Part shown: positions 1-9,169 of the stretch, piece after piece | Layout: each line of letters starts with the position of its first letter | Numbering within the stretch: position 1 is the stretch's first letter | Origin: Burkholderia sp. H160 | GTDB lineage: Bacteria > Pseudomonadota > Gammaproteobacteria > Burkholderiales > Burkholderiaceae | NCBI GenBank assembly: GCA_000173575.1 | Contig: ABYL01000013.1 | Location: forward strand, 25,876-89,875 | Direction of reading: 5' to 3' | DNA: 64,000 bases | The notes under the pieces: model-generated | Databases searched by the model: none | Seen by the model: the letters and a program-made list of their open reading frames with translations, nothing else | What the model was told of the DNA's origin: nothing | Made by a program: the position numbers and the translations under genes

Positions 1-1224
1 GCCGATCCGCGCCGCATGGAACGGCGACTCCATCGCCTTCGCGAGCACTTCGCCGGCACGCCGCAGCAGCGCATCGCCGGCCGCGTGGCCAAGCTGATCG
101 TTCACGCGCTTCAGGCCGTTCAGATCGGCCATGATGATCGTCACCGGCCACGGTCCCTTGCGTTCGAGCCGGTTCAGCTCATCGACGTAGAACGAGCGGT
201 TGCGCAGCTTGGTCAATACGTCGTGTTTGCCGAGGAATTCGAGGTACGCCTCGGCCTTCTTTCGCGCGGTAATGTCGGTCAGCGCGACCAGCACGAGATC
301 CCAGTTCTGCTCGTGGCCGGGCAGCACCGAGAATTGCAGGTGCACGTGCACCTCGCTGCCGTCGAGCGAGTAGTTGAGCACCTCGCGCTGCTGGAACAGC
401 TTGTTGTCCCACAGGTCGATCAGCTGTTCGCGGAAGTGCGGACGCATGTCGTCGCGGAACACGTCGGCGAGGCGCGCAAGCAGGGTACTCTTGTCCTTCG
501 CGGCGAACATCCCGAGCGTGTGATGGTTGACGTCGAGTACGTGAATCTCCGCCATGCAGCGTTCGACGAACTCCGGATGGACGTCGGTAAACACGCGGAA
601 ATCGTTGATGCCGGCCGCACGCGCGCCGTCGAGCAGGCGTTTGACCGCGCTGAAATCCTCGACCCACAGCGAGACCGGCGAATATTCGAAGAGCCCGCGC
701 GCGTACTGCTCCGCAAGCGCGACGCGGCGCCGCGAGCCTTCGAGCTCGGTGATGTCTTCGGTCGACACCAGCACGCGGTCCCAGCGCTCCTCGTGACCCG
801 GCAGCACCGCGCCCTTGAGCAGCACGTCGAGGCGCCGTCCGCCGAGCGTGTAGTTGACCGTGTGGCTCGTGAAGTTCAATTGCCCGGCCCAGAGCTGGCA
901 CAGCTCTTCGAGGTGCGTTTTCAGCATGTCGTCGCGGAACACCGATGCGAGCTTGCTCGTCAGCGTGTCGAAATCGGCGGCCTCGAACTGCGTGAGCGTC
1001 TGACGATTGACCTTGATCACACGGATGCGGTGCGCGCATTCGGCGACGCGGCGCGGGTCTTCCGCGAAATGGGCGCGCAGGTCGGTCACGCCCGCGGCTC
1101 GCCATTCATCGAATAGCGCGCGCACGCCGCTGAAATCTTCGAGCCAAAGCGACACGGGCGCCAGTTCGAACATCTCGGAGTCGTCGTTGATGGGCGCGGA
1201 GCCGCTCTGCAGGGTATCCAGCAT
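1..1224 (-). CDS. PAS-PAS-GGDEF diguanylate cyclase, C-terminus cut by window edge
   Basis: Reading leftwards from an ATG at 1224, the frame stays open for 408 codons to the window edge. Two homologous PAS-like sensor modules follow one another (about residues 19-140 and 150-280); each opens with a near-identical SPVSLW-EDFS segment and ends with a PGHE-W--VLVS/A-TDIT segment. A GGDEF domain then begins (HDVLTKLRNRSFY, IMADLNGLKRVND), and the window stops just where the signature GGDEF should follow ARIG. Family knowledge: such proteins make cyclic di-GMP in the cytoplasm under control of the PAS domains. An EAL domain further downstream cannot be excluded because the end is missing. There is no signal peptide or membrane segment in the visible part. 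Confidence 0.9.
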   Translation of the reverse strand, partial: MLDTLQSGSAPINDDSEMFELAPVSLWLEDFSGVRALFDEWRAAGVTDLRAHFAEDPRRVAECAHRIRVIKVNRQTLTQFEAADFDTLTSKLASVFRDDMLKTHLEELCQLWAGQLNFTSHTVNYTLGGRRLDVLLKGAVLPGHEERWDRVLVSTEDITELEGSRRRVALAEQYARGLFEYSPVSLWVEDFSAVKRLLDGARAAGINDFRVFTDVHPEFVERCMAEIHVLDVNHHTLGMFAAKDKSTLLARLADVFRDDMRPHFREQLIDLWDNKLFQQREVLNYSLDGSEVHVHLQFSVLPGHEQNWDLVLVALTDITARKKAEAYLEFLGKHDVLTKLRNRSFYVDELNRLERKGPWPVTIIMADLNGLKRVNDQLGHAAGDALLRRAGEVLAKAMESPFHAARIG

Positions 1225-1404
1225 GGGGTTCTCGGGGTCGGATGTGCGGCTATTCTAGACGGGTTGGTGCCGGGCCGAAAATGGAAGACGATTGTCTTGG
1301 CGTTTTTGCGCAGATGTGCGAGGTGAAACTTCACGGCGGCGCATTTGGCTGCGCTGCCCCGGCGGCACCCTCACACCGCATTCAACCTATGAATGGAGAC
1401 GCTC

Positions 1405-1746
1405 ATGAGCCATCCGACGGAAGACATCGACGACACCGCAGCGGGCGCGTCGGCGCCGCGCAGAACGATCCACATCGTGCTGCACGAGGCGAAAGACACG
1501 GTCGGCGTGGTGGTGGTCGAGGGCGTCAAGGCGGGCATGCTGCTCAACGCCTGGATCATGGACGACGATGCAATCGTCACCGTGGCGGCGAAGCAGGACA
1601 TTCCGATCGGTCACAAGGTCGCGCTGAAGGACATGGCCGTCGGCGACACGGTGTTCAAGTACGGCGTCGATATCGGCAAGGTGGTCGCGCCGATCAAGGC
1701 CGGCGAGCACGCGCACGTGCACAACATCAAGACGAAGCGCTGGTAA
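1405..1746 (+). CDS. suyA: UxaA-family small (SAF domain) subunit, probable sulfolactate sulfo-lyase SuyA-like
   Basis: A protein of 113 residues made almost entirely of one SAF domain (about 20-105), with the motifs DTVGVVVVEGVKAG, IPIGHKVALKD and the terminal HVHNIKTKRW. ATG at 1405 is chosen over an in-frame ATG at 1393 because GGAG at 1395-1398 is correctly spaced for it. In altronate and galactarate dehydratases this domain is fused to the catalytic part; here it is separate, with the large subunit 60 bp downstream. That split arrangement is typical of (2R)-sulfolactate sulfo-lyase, which releases sulfite from sulfolactate. Other split UxaA-type dehydratases are possible because no sulfonate transporter or sulfite exporter lies beside the pair. 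Confidence 0.75.
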   Translation: MSHPTEDIDDTAAGASAPRRTIHIVLHEAKDTVGVVVVEGVKAGMLLNAWIMDDDAIVTVAAKQDIPIGHKVALKDMAVGDTVFKYGVDIGKVVAPIKAGEHAHVHNIKTKRW

Positions 1747-1806
1747 GTAACGTGGCGCGGCATCGAGCCGCCCCTCACTGGCATCAACCCGAACGAGAGA
1801 GACACC

Positions 1807-2982
1807 ATGAGCGCGATTGACCTGGATACGACTTTCCGCGGCTATCGTCGCGACAACGGCCGCGTGGGCGTACGCAACCACGTGATCATCCTGCCGGTCG
1901 ACGATCTGTCCAATGCCGCGGCGCAGGCTGTCGAGCACAACATCAAGGGGACCATGGCGCTGCCGCATCCGTATGGGCGGCTGCAGTTCGGCGCCGACCT
2001 CGAACTGCATTTCCGCACGCTAATCGGCGCGGGCAGCAACCCGAACGTCGCGGCGGTGGTCGTGATCGGCATCGAGGAGGGCTGGACCAAGCGCGTCGTC
2101 GACGGCATTGCGAAAACCGGCAAGCCGGTGATGGGCTTCGGCATCGAGCTGCATGGCGATCACGACACGATCATGCGGGCCTCGAAAGCCGCGAAGGAAA
2201 TGGTGCAGTACGCGACCTCGCTCGATCGCGAGGCGTGCGCGATCTCGGAGCTGTGGGTATCGACCAAGTGCGGCGAGTCGGACACCACGTCGGGCTGCGG
2301 CGCGAATCCGACCGTCGGAAACGCCTTCGACAAACTCTATGGCCTCGGCACCACGCTCGTGTTCGGCGAAACCTCGGAACTCACGGGCGGCGAGCAGATC
2401 GTCGCCGCGCGCTGCGCGAACGACAGCGTACGCGAGCGCTTCCAGTTCATGTTCGACCGCTATCAGGGCATGATCAACCGCTGGAAGACCGACGACCTGT
2501 CCGAGTCACAGCCGACCAAGGGCAATATCGCGGGCGGCCTGACGACGATCGAGGAAAAGGCGCTCGGCAACATCCAGAAGATCGGCAAGAAGTGCATGGT
2601 CGACGGCGTGCTCGATAAAGCCGAGGAGCCGACGCACTCGGGTTTGTGGTTCATGGACTCATCGTCGGCGGCCGCGGAGATGGTGACCTTGTGCGCGGCA
2701 TCGGGCTTCGTCGTGCATTTCTTCCCGACCGGTCAGGGCAACGTGATTGGCAATCCGATCGTGCCGGTCATCAAGATCTGCGCGAATCCGCGCACGGTCC
2801 GCACGATGGGCGAGCATATCGACGTGGACGTGAGCGGCATTCTGCAGCGCGAGCAGAACCTCGACCAGAGCGGCGACAAGCTGCTCCAGTGCATGATGGC
2901 GACGATCAACGGCCGTTTCACGGCGGCCGAAGCGCTCGTTCATCGCGAGTTCGTCCTGACGCGTCTGTTCGAAAGCGCCTGA
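1807..2982 (+). CDS. suyB: UxaA-family large subunit, probable sulfolactate sulfo-lyase SuyB-like
   Basis: A 391-residue catalytic subunit of the altronate/galactarate dehydratase superfamily. It opens with [15 protein letters not shown], has the conserved cysteine-bearing segment [12 protein letters not shown] near residue 155, and ends with a [18 protein letters not shown] segment. These enzymes are cytoplasmic, metal-dependent lyases. The [20 protein letters not shown] segment and the unfused partner gene point to SuyB rather than UxaA or GarD; this is a judgement from remembered family sequences, not a search. GAGAG at 1795-1799 precedes the ATG. It forms a two-gene operon with the preceding SAF protein. 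No dedicated regulator is next to it; the gene upstream is a divergent cyclase. Confidence 0.75.
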   Translation: MSAIDLDTTFRGYRRDNGRVGVRNHVIILPVDDLSNAAAQAVEHNIKGTMALPHPYGRLQFGADLELHFRTLIGAGSNPNVAAVVVIGIEEGWTKRVVDGIAKTGKPVMGFGIELHGDHDTIMRASKAAKEMVQYATSLDREACAISELWVSTKCGESDTTSGCGANPTVGNAFDKLYGLGTTLVFGETSELTGGEQIVAARCANDSVRERFQFMFDRYQGMINRWKTDDLSESQPTKGNIAGGLTTIEEKALGNIQKIGKKCMVDGVLDKAEEPTHSGLWFMDSSSAAAEMVTLCAASGFVVHFFPTGQGNVIGNPIVPVIKICANPRTVRTMGEHIDVDVSGILQREQNLDQSGDKLLQCMMATINGRFTAAEALVHREFVLTRLFESA

Positions 2983-3042
2983 CGCGGGCGGCCTGAGCGC
3001 CGCAGCGGGCCAGTTGAAGTGTGTGTTGGATCCGGTTTTCAG

Positions 3043-3063
3043 GAACGTGTCTTGCGCACGTTC
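3043..3063. repeat. 7-bp inverted repeat in the suyB-suf intergenic region
   Basis: GAACGTG and CACGTTC (3043-3049 and 3057-3063) form a perfect 7-bp inverted repeat with a 7-base spacer. There is no T-run behind it, so a protein-binding site is more likely than a terminator. It sits in a gap of about 340 bases (2983-3324) in which I see no gene; the suf promoter must lie in the right half of that gap. Confidence 0.45.
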
Positions 3064-3324
3064 GGATTCCGGATGCTGCGCAAATTGGGCACCGGAAAGG
3101 TTGAATGCACCGCGCGCGGGGCGCCAGATGGGCCAGAACCATGTCAGCCAATTCGGTTAAACCTTGCGCGAATGCGCGCGTCGGATCCGGGAGATGCAAC
3201 GCAATGCGCAACGGGAGCAAGAACGTGCACGCGCAGTGATGTCTTTCTTTTATCGGCGACAACGGAGTGCTAGGGTTGAATATGAAGTAAGACTAAACAG
3301 GTACGGATTCGAGGAGGTTCAGCC

Positions 3325-3453
3325 ATGTTGCGCATGAGCAAGCTTGCCGACTATGCGACGGTGATCTCGATCACATTGGCACGCGGTCCGAACGCCGTGA
3401 AGACTGCTCGCAGCCTCGCCGAAGCCACCGGTATCCCGCCGCCGCAACGCTGA
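3325..3453 (+). pseudogene. Truncated Rrf2-family (SufR/IscR-like) regulator
   Basis: ATG at 3325, after GAGGAGG at 3311-3317, opens a frame of 42 codons reading MLRMSKLADYATVISITLA and ending in TGA. This is the start of the Rrf2 winged-helix domain found in the repressor at the head of many SUF operons (SKLxDYxTxVxxxxA). It stops inside the helix-turn-helix at ATGIPPP, where the family continues for about 110 more residues, including the recognition helix and the three cysteines that hold the cluster. The rest is not present in any frame, because sufB starts 15 bp later. It looks like a deletion remnant; it may survive as a translated leader for sufB. Confidence 0.75.
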
Positions 3454-3468
3454 AAGCCGGAGGTCAGC

Positions 3469-4917
3469 ATGAGTTCAAGCGTATCGAGGATCGACGAACT
3501 GATCCAGCGCGAATACCAGCACGGGTTCGTGACCAATGTGAAGTCAGATACGTTGCCGCGTGGCGTGTCCGAAGACGTCATCCGCCTGATTTCAGCAAAG
3601 AAGAATGAACCCGATTTCATGCTCGAATGGCGCCTCGCGGCTTACCGTCACTGGCTGACGATGAACGAGCCGCATTGGGCGACGGTCGAGCACCCGCCGA
3701 TCGACTATCAGGACATCGCGTATTACTCGGCGCCAATGGCCCAGAAGAACCGGCCGAGGAGCCTGGAGGAAGTCGATCCGGAACTGCTGCGCACGTACGA
3801 GAAACTTGGTGTCCCGTTGAAGGAGCGCGAGATACTCGCCGGCGTCGCGGTGGACGCAGTGTTCGACAGTGTGTCGGTGGCGACGACGTTTGGTGAGAAG
3901 CTCGGCGCGCTCGGCATCGTGTTCTGTTCGTTTTCGGAGGCGGTGCAAACCCATCCTGACCTCGTGCGGCGTTACCTCGGCTCTGTGGTACCGCATACTG
4001 ACAATTTCTTCGCTGCGCTGAACTCCGCGGTTTTTAGCGACGGCTCGTTCTGCTACATCCCGCCGGGCGTGCGCTGCCCGGTCGAGCTCTCCACCTATTT
4101 CCGCATCAACGCCCAGAACACAGGGCAGTTCGAGCGCACGCTGATCATCGCGGACAAGGGGGCATACGTCAGTTATCTGGAGGGGTGTACCGCACCGATG
4201 CGCGACGAAAACCAGCTGCACGCCGCGGTAGTTGAACTGGTCGCGCTGGAGGGGGCGCAGATCCGCTACTCGACGGTGCAGAACTGGTATCCAGGCGATG
4301 CGCACGGGCGCGGCGGCATCTATAACTTCGTGACCAAGCGTGGCGATTGCCGTGAAGCCAACTCGAAGATCTCATGGACGCAGGTCGAAACAGGCTCCGC
4401 CATTACGTGGAAATATCCGAGCGTGATCCTGCAAGGCGACAATGCGGTCGGCGAGTTCTATTCGGTAGCGCTCACGAACAACTACCAGCAGGCCGACACC
4501 GGCACGAAGATGACTCATCTTGGCCGTAATACGCGCAGTACGATCCTGTCAAAAGGCATTTCCGCGGGCCACGGCAGCAACGCCTATCGTGGGCTCGTGA
4601 AAATCGCCCGCGCGGCGGAAGACGCGCGCAACTACACGCAGTGCGATTCGCTGCTGCTCGGCGATCGATGCAGCGCACTCACGTTCCCGTACATCGAGGT
4701 CAAGAATCCGACCGCGAAAGTCGAGCACGAGGCATCGACCTCGCGCATCGGCGAGGACCAGCTCTTCTATTGCCGGCAGCGTGGCGTGTCCGAGGAAGAT
4801 GCGGTATCGATGATCGTCAATGGATTTTGCCGGGAAGTCCTCAAGGAGCTGCCCATGGAGTTCGCGGTCGAAGCACAGAAGCTGCTCGGCGTGAGTCTCG
4901 AAGGCAGTACAGGCTGA
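3469..4917 (+). CDS. sufB: Fe-S cluster assembly scaffold SufB
   Basis: 482 residues, the normal length for SufB. It is the core of the SufBC2D complex that builds Fe-S clusters in the cytosol. The C-terminal half is the parallel beta-helix: [21 protein letters not shown] carries the conserved cysteine, and [19 protein letters not shown] carries the glutamate and the SufC-contact region. The N-terminal [12 protein letters not shown] helix is also typical. GGAGG at 3461-3465 serves the ATG. It is the first intact gene of a tightly packed operon that runs to 9502, directly after the regulator remnant. Nothing looks damaged. Identification is secure. Confidence 0.97.
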   Translation: MSSSVSRIDELIQREYQHGFVTNVKSDTLPRGVSEDVIRLISAKKNEPDFMLEWRLAAYRHWLTMNEPHWATVEHPPIDYQDIAYYSAPMAQKNRPRSLEEVDPELLRTYEKLGVPLKEREILAGVAVDAVFDSVSVATTFGEKLGALGIVFCSFSEAVQTHPDLVRRYLGSVVPHTDNFFAALNSAVFSDGSFCYIPPGVRCPVELSTYFRINAQNTGQFERTLIIADKGAYVSYLEGCTAPMRDENQLHAAVVELVALEGAQIRYSTVQNWYPGDAHGRGGIYNFVTKRGDCREANSKISWTQVETGSAITWKYPSVILQGDNAVGEFYSVALTNNYQQADTGTKMTHLGRNTRSTILSKGISAGHGSNAYRGLVKIARAAEDARNYTQCDSLLLGDRCSALTFPYIEVKNPTAKVEHEASTSRIGEDQLFYCRQRGVSEEDAVSMIVNGFCREVLKELPMEFAVEAQKLLGVSLEGSTG

Positions 4918-4931
4918 CAGGAGCAACCATC

Positions 4932-5711
4932 ATGCTTGAAATCAGCAACCTGAGCGTCGAAGTGGACGGCAAGCCGATTCTGCGCGGGGTCGATCTGGGC
5001 GTGAAGGCGGGCGAGGTGCACGCCATCATGGGCCCGAACGGTTCGGGAAAGAGCACGTTGGCCCACGTGCTGGCCGGCCATGAGCGTTATCACGTGACAG
5101 GCGGCAGCGTGCGGTATGCAGGTCACGATCTGTTTTCGCTCGCGCCGGAGGAGCGCGCGAGAGAAGGGCTTTTTCTCGCGTTTCAGTACCCCGTGGAAAT
5201 ACCGGGCGTCAGCAACGTGTACCTGCTGAAGGCGGCGTTGAATGCACAGCGCAAGCACCGCGGGGATCCCGAACTGGACGCAATGGAATTCCTGGAACTG
5301 GTGAAGGAGAAGATGGCGCTCATGCAGATGGACGAAAGCCTGCTGTATCGCGCGGTCAACGAAGGGTTTTCGGGGGGCGAGAAGAAGCGCAACGAAGTGC
5401 TGCAGATGGCGGTGCTGGAGCCGCGCCTCGCGATTCTCGACGAAACCGATTCGGGCCTCGATATCGACGCGTTGCGCGTCGTTGCGCGGGGCGTCAACCA
5501 GATGCGCAGCGCGGATCGCGCAATCGTGCTGGTGACCCACTACCAGCGTCTGCTTGAGTACGTCGCGCCTGATTACGTGCATGTGCTCTCACAGGGGCAC
5601 ATTGCGAGATCGGGGACACGCGAGCTGGCACTTGAACTGGAGCGCAAGGGCTATGGCTGGCTCGGTGCGAATGCGCCGGATGAGTCACATTCCGGTCCCG
5701 CTGATCCGTAG
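4932..5711 (+). CDS. sufC: Fe-S assembly ATPase SufC
   Basis: 259 residues, an ABC-type soluble ATPase that drives the SufBC2D scaffold. Walker A is GPNGSGKS (about residues 36-43), the signature is FSGGEKKRNE, Walker B with D-loop is LAILDETDSGLD, and the switch histidine is in LVTHYQRLL. The QYPVEIPGVSN segment in the Q-loop region is diagnostic for SufC rather than a transporter ATPase. It starts 14 bp after sufB with no promoter between them. There are no membrane segments and no fused domain. Family role and sequence agree fully. Confidence 0.97.
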   Translation: MLEISNLSVEVDGKPILRGVDLGVKAGEVHAIMGPNGSGKSTLAHVLAGHERYHVTGGSVRYAGHDLFSLAPEERAREGLFLAFQYPVEIPGVSNVYLLKAALNAQRKHRGDPELDAMEFLELVKEKMALMQMDESLLYRAVNEGFSGGEKKRNEVLQMAVLEPRLAILDETDSGLDIDALRVVARGVNQMRSADRAIVLVTHYQRLLEYVAPDYVHVLSQGHIARSGTRELALELERKGYGWLGANAPDESHSGPADP

Positions 5712-5756
5712 TGACGAGAGGCGGCTATAGGTGATATCGCAAGGAGTAAAGGTCAA

Positions 5757-7082
5757 ATGAGTGAGGCGACGCCCGACTATCTCCATCAGGCATTCCAGAC
5801 CGTGTCGAGTACGCTGCCTGGCGCGGAACTTCCCTGGTTGCGTCGCGCACGGCACGACGCGTTCGAAACGTTCGAAGCGCTTGGTTTTCCGACAACTCGT
5901 CTCGAAGACTGGAAGTACACGAATGTGGCGACCATTGCGAAGCGTCCGTGGCATTTCACGTCGCCACGCAGTGACGAGCCGGATGTTGAGCGCATTGTCG
6001 ACCAACTCGTGCCCGACACGACGGTGGGCCGCCTCGTGTTCATGAACGGCCATCACATACCGAGGCTCTCACGCGTGCCGGCTTTGCCGGACGCCGCATT
6101 CGTCGGCAGCCTGACGCGTGCACTCCGCGAGATGCCGGAGCGGCTGATGGGCGTCATTGCGCACCAGGCACCGCATGACGGTTTTGCGGCGCTGAACACG
6201 GCGTTTCTGAGTGATGGCTATGTGGTCTTGCTGCCGCCGGACTGTGCGATCGACGCGCCGCTCGTCATGCTGTTCCTGACGGACGAAGCGGGCCTCGCAG
6301 TACATCCCTTCAACACGATAGTGGCCGATGCGCGCTCGCGCTGCTCGATCGTCGAGCAGTTTGTCGGTATCGCCGACGGCGCGTATCTGATCAACGCAGT
6401 GACGAGGATCGTGACGGGCAACGAGGCCGATGTCCAGCATTGCCGCATTCAAAATGAGGCGCGCAACGCGTTCCATATTGCGCATGTCGACGTCACGCAA
6501 GAGCGTGCGAGCCGCTTCACGTCGCACTCGTTCGCATTCGGAGGCGCACTGTCGCGTACGCAGATCGATACGCGGCTGCAGGATGTCGATGCCAACGCCG
6601 AACTGAATGGGCTGTATTTCGCAGACGCGAAGCAGCATGTCGATCATCACACGCGCATCGATCACGACAAGCCGCATGGTACGAGCCGCGAATACTACCG
6701 CGGGGTGCTCGACGGCGCGTCACATGGTGTATTCAACGGCAAGGTGATCGTGCATCGTGATGCGCAGCAGACCGACACGCATCAGTCGAACTACAACCTC
6801 CTGCTGTCGCGCGACGCGCAGATCGACACAAAGCCGCAACTCGAGATCCACGCCGATGACGTCAAGTGCACGCATGGCGCAACCGTAGGCCAACTCGACG
6901 AGGAGCCGCTGTTCTATCTGCGCTCGCGCGGCATCGAGGAGCGCGTTGCGCGGGCGTTGCTCATCTGGGCGTTTGTGCGCGAGCGCCTGGAGCACGTCGG
7001 TATCGAGGCCGTGCGCAATACACTGAAGCAAATGCTGCTCGCACGCACGCCAGAAGGTGAGCGCATTCGGGGACTGCTATGA
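5757..7082 (+). CDS. sufD: Fe-S cluster assembly protein SufD
   Basis: 441 residues, paralogous to SufB and its heterodimer partner in the scaffold. The C-terminal beta-helix contains THQSNYNLLLSRDAQIDTKP, then the conserved VKCTHGATVGQLDEEPLFYL segment with the Cys and His needed for assembly in the family. The N-terminal domain has the usual RLEDWKYTNV motif. AAGGAG at about 5740-5745 precedes the ATG at a slightly long distance. The stop overlaps the sufS start in ATGA, so the two are probably translationally coupled. No anomalies are seen. Confidence 0.96.
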   Translation: MSEATPDYLHQAFQTVSSTLPGAELPWLRRARHDAFETFEALGFPTTRLEDWKYTNVATIAKRPWHFTSPRSDEPDVERIVDQLVPDTTVGRLVFMNGHHIPRLSRVPALPDAAFVGSLTRALREMPERLMGVIAHQAPHDGFAALNTAFLSDGYVVLLPPDCAIDAPLVMLFLTDEAGLAVHPFNTIVADARSRCSIVEQFVGIADGAYLINAVTRIVTGNEADVQHCRIQNEARNAFHIAHVDVTQERASRFTSHSFAFGGALSRTQIDTRLQDVDANAELNGLYFADAKQHVDHHTRIDHDKPHGTSREYYRGVLDGASHGVFNGKVIVHRDAQQTDTHQSNYNLLLSRDAQIDTKPQLEIHADDVKCTHGATVGQLDEEPLFYLRSRGIEERVARALLIWAFVRERLEHVGIEAVRNTLKQMLLARTPEGERIRGLL

Positions 7083-8329
7083 AGCCGATCGAACCTGTGA
7101 TGATCCCGGACGACGAGATGGTGGCGCGTTGGCGAAGCGACTTTCCGATCTTGCGCCAACGCGTGCACGGCACGCCGCTGGTGTATCTGGACAACGGCGC
7201 GACGACCCAGAAGCCTTCGGTCGTGATCGACGCCCAGCGAGACTATTACGAGCATGCGAATGCGAACGTGCATCGCGGCGTGCATCAGTTGTCGCAACGC
7301 GCCACCGACGCTTACGAAGCAGCGCGCGCACGGGTTGCGCACTTCATCAACGCGGCGCGCGCGGAGGAAATTGTCTACGTCCGTGGCACGACGGAGGCGA
7401 TCAACCTGGTCGCGCAGAGCTATGTGCGTCCTCTCGCGAAACCCGGCGACGAAATCCTGATCAGCGCGATGGAGCATCACTCGAACATCGTGCCGTGGCA
7501 ACTCGTATGTGAACAGACCGGCGCGAAGCTGAAGGTCGTCCCGATTGATGACCGCGGTGCGCTCGACGTCGATGCATACGAGCGGATGCTCGGCGAACGC
7601 ACGCGCATCGTGGCAATCACGCATGTGTCGAACGCGCTCGGTACCATCAACCCGATCGCGCGGCTGATCGAGATCGCGCATGCGCGCGATGTGCCCGTGC
7701 TGGTCGACGGTGCGCAAGCGATTGCCCATCTGCCTGTCGACGTACGCGCGCTCGATTGCGATTTCTATGCGTTCTCGGGGCACAAGATATATGGGCCGAC
7801 CGGAATCGGCGTGCTGTACGCCAAGGCGGACAGGCTGGAAGCGATGCCGCCGTGGCAGGGTGGGGGCGACATGATCCGCTCGGTGACGTTCGACAAGACC
7901 GTCTATAACGCCATTCCCTGGAAGTTCGAGGCCGGCACCCCGGACATTGGCGGTGCGATCGCGCTCGCGGTGGCGCTCGACTATGTGAGTGCGATCGGTG
8001 CCGAAACGATCGGCACGCATGAGGCCGGGCTACTCGCCTACGCGACAGACGCGATGTCCGCGATGCCGAATCTGCGGCTGATCGGCACCGCACGCGAAAA
8101 GGCGGGCATTCTGTCTTTCGTGCTCGACCACGTGCATGCCCACGACGTCGGTACGATTCTCGATCATCACGGCGTCGCCGTGCGCGCCGGCCATCATTGC
8201 GCGATGCCAGTCATGCAGCGCTTCGGCGTGCCGGCAACCGTGCGCGCGTCATTCGCGCTGTACAACACCCGCTCCGACGTGGAGGCACTCGTCAACGCGA
8301 TGACGCATGTGCAGGAGGTGTTTGGCTGA
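7079..8329 (+). CDS. sufS: Cysteine desulfurase SufS
   Basis: 416 residues, a PLP enzyme that takes sulfur from L-cysteine as an enzyme-bound persulfide and supplies it to the SUF scaffold. The PLP lysine is in FSGHKIYGPTGIGVLY, the PLP-contacting histidine in EHHSNIVPW, and the active-site cysteine in RAGHHCAMPVM. The short RAGHHCA active loop marks it as a type II (SufS/CsdA) enzyme, not IscS. Its start overlaps sufD by 4 bp and its stop overlaps sufU by one base (TGATG). No sufE lies in the operon, so SufU is the likely sulfur acceptor. Confidence 0.96.
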   Translation: MKPIEPVMIPDDEMVARWRSDFPILRQRVHGTPLVYLDNGATTQKPSVVIDAQRDYYEHANANVHRGVHQLSQRATDAYEAARARVAHFINAARAEEIVYVRGTTEAINLVAQSYVRPLAKPGDEILISAMEHHSNIVPWQLVCEQTGAKLKVVPIDDRGALDVDAYERMLGERTRIVAITHVSNALGTINPIARLIEIAHARDVPVLVDGAQAIAHLPVDVRALDCDFYAFSGHKIYGPTGIGVLYAKADRLEAMPPWQGGGDMIRSVTFDKTVYNAIPWKFEAGTPDIGGAIALAVALDYVSAIGAETIGTHEAGLLAYATDAMSAMPNLRLIGTAREKAGILSFVLDHVHAHDVGTILDHHGVAVRAGHHCAMPVMQRFGVPATVRASFALYNTRSDVEALVNAMTHVQEVFG

Positions 8330-8784
8330 TGAGCAGTCTACGCGACCTATACCAGGAAGTGATTTTCGACCACTACCGGCGACCGAGAAACTGTCGCCGG
8401 CTGCCGGATGCCAATCACAGGGCGGAGGGGTATAACCCGTTGTGCGGAGATCGCATCACGCTGTATTTGCGCATCGAGGACGGCGTCGTGACGGACGTGG
8501 GGTTTGATGGTACGGGTTGTGCAATCGCCATCGCATCGGCTTCGCTGATGACCGAGGCGCTGAAGGGGCGCACAGAACCGGAAGTGGAGGCGCTTTTCGG
8601 GTCCTTCCACGACATGGTGACGACGCCGGCGGGCACGTCTTTGCAAAATCAGGCAGACCTCGGCAAGCTCGCGGTGCTCTCGGGTGTACGCGAGTTTCCG
8701 GCGCGCGTGAAGTGCGCGACGCTCGCATGGCATACGTTGCATGCCGCGTTGCATGACGCGAGCGGCACCATATCGACGGAATGA
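8329..8784 (+). CDS. sufU: SufU-type sulfur acceptor
   Basis: 151 residues with the IscU/SufU fold. The three conserved cysteines are Cys39 (NPLCGD), Cys64 (GTGCAIAIAS) and Cys129 (VKCATLAWHTL), with Asp41 as the additional ligand. The insertion between the second and third cysteine (EALFGSFHDMVTT) is the mark of SufU rather than IscU. In characterised systems SufU is a zinc protein that accepts sulfur from SufS. ATG at 8329 overlaps the sufS stop; an upstream in-frame ATG at 8197 lies deep inside sufS and is not credible. A C-terminal HDASGTISTE tail is slightly longer than usual. Confidence 0.93.
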   Translation: MSSLRDLYQEVIFDHYRRPRNCRRLPDANHRAEGYNPLCGDRITLYLRIEDGVVTDVGFDGTGCAIAIASASLMTEALKGRTEPEVEALFGSFHDMVTTPAGTSLQNQADLGKLAVLSGVREFPARVKCATLAWHTLHAALHDASGTISTE

Positions 8785-8811
8785 TGTCGCGAGGGAAATG
8801 AGGTGAACAGG

Positions 8812-9168
8812 ATGAGCGCATTCGACTGGCTGAAGCAGGCAGACGCGCCGGAGCCCGGCAATCGCGACCTGCGCTCGCGTGTGATTGACGCCTTGCGTAC
8901 CGTGTACGACCCGGAGATTCCCGTCAACATCTACGATCTGGGGCTGGTGTATGACCTGGACGTCGACGGCGATGCGGGTGACGTGGCGGTCCGCATGACG
9001 CTGACCGCGCCGGGCTGTCCCGTCGCGCAGACGTTTCCCGCGATCGTCGAGGACGCCGTGAATTCGGTGGCCGGCGTCAACACCGTACGGGTGGAACTGG
9101 TGTGGGAGCCGCCGTGGACGAAAGCGCGGATGTCGGACGCCGCACGTCTGCAATTGGGGATGCTTTGA
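8812..9168 (+). CDS. sufT: SufT-like MIP18/DUF59 Fe-S assembly factor
   Basis: 118 residues, almost wholly one DUF59 domain: DALRTVYDPEIPVNIYDLGLVY then LTAPGCPVAQTFPAIVEDAV with the conserved cysteine. In SUF operons of this type the protein helps mature Fe-S proteins under high demand or stress. GAGG at 8800-8803 suits ATG at 8812; a GTG at 8803 with GAGGG at 8791-8795 is an equally tidy alternative adding three residues. It lies 27 bp after sufU and one base before the Rieske gene, clearly in the same transcript. Confidence 0.88.
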   Translation: MSAFDWLKQADAPEPGNRDLRSRVIDALRTVYDPEIPVNIYDLGLVYDLDVDGDAGDVAVRMTLTAPGCPVAQTFPAIVEDAVNSVAGVNTVRVELVWEPPWTKARMSDAARLQLGML

Positions 9169-9169
9169 C

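Noticed and set aside
16-1116. A 366-codon plus-strand open frame
   Set aside because: It is the antisense shadow of the PAS-GGDEF gene. The minus-strand frame shows PAS and GGDEF motifs; the plus-strand product has no family features and an odd His/Val/Glu-rich composition.
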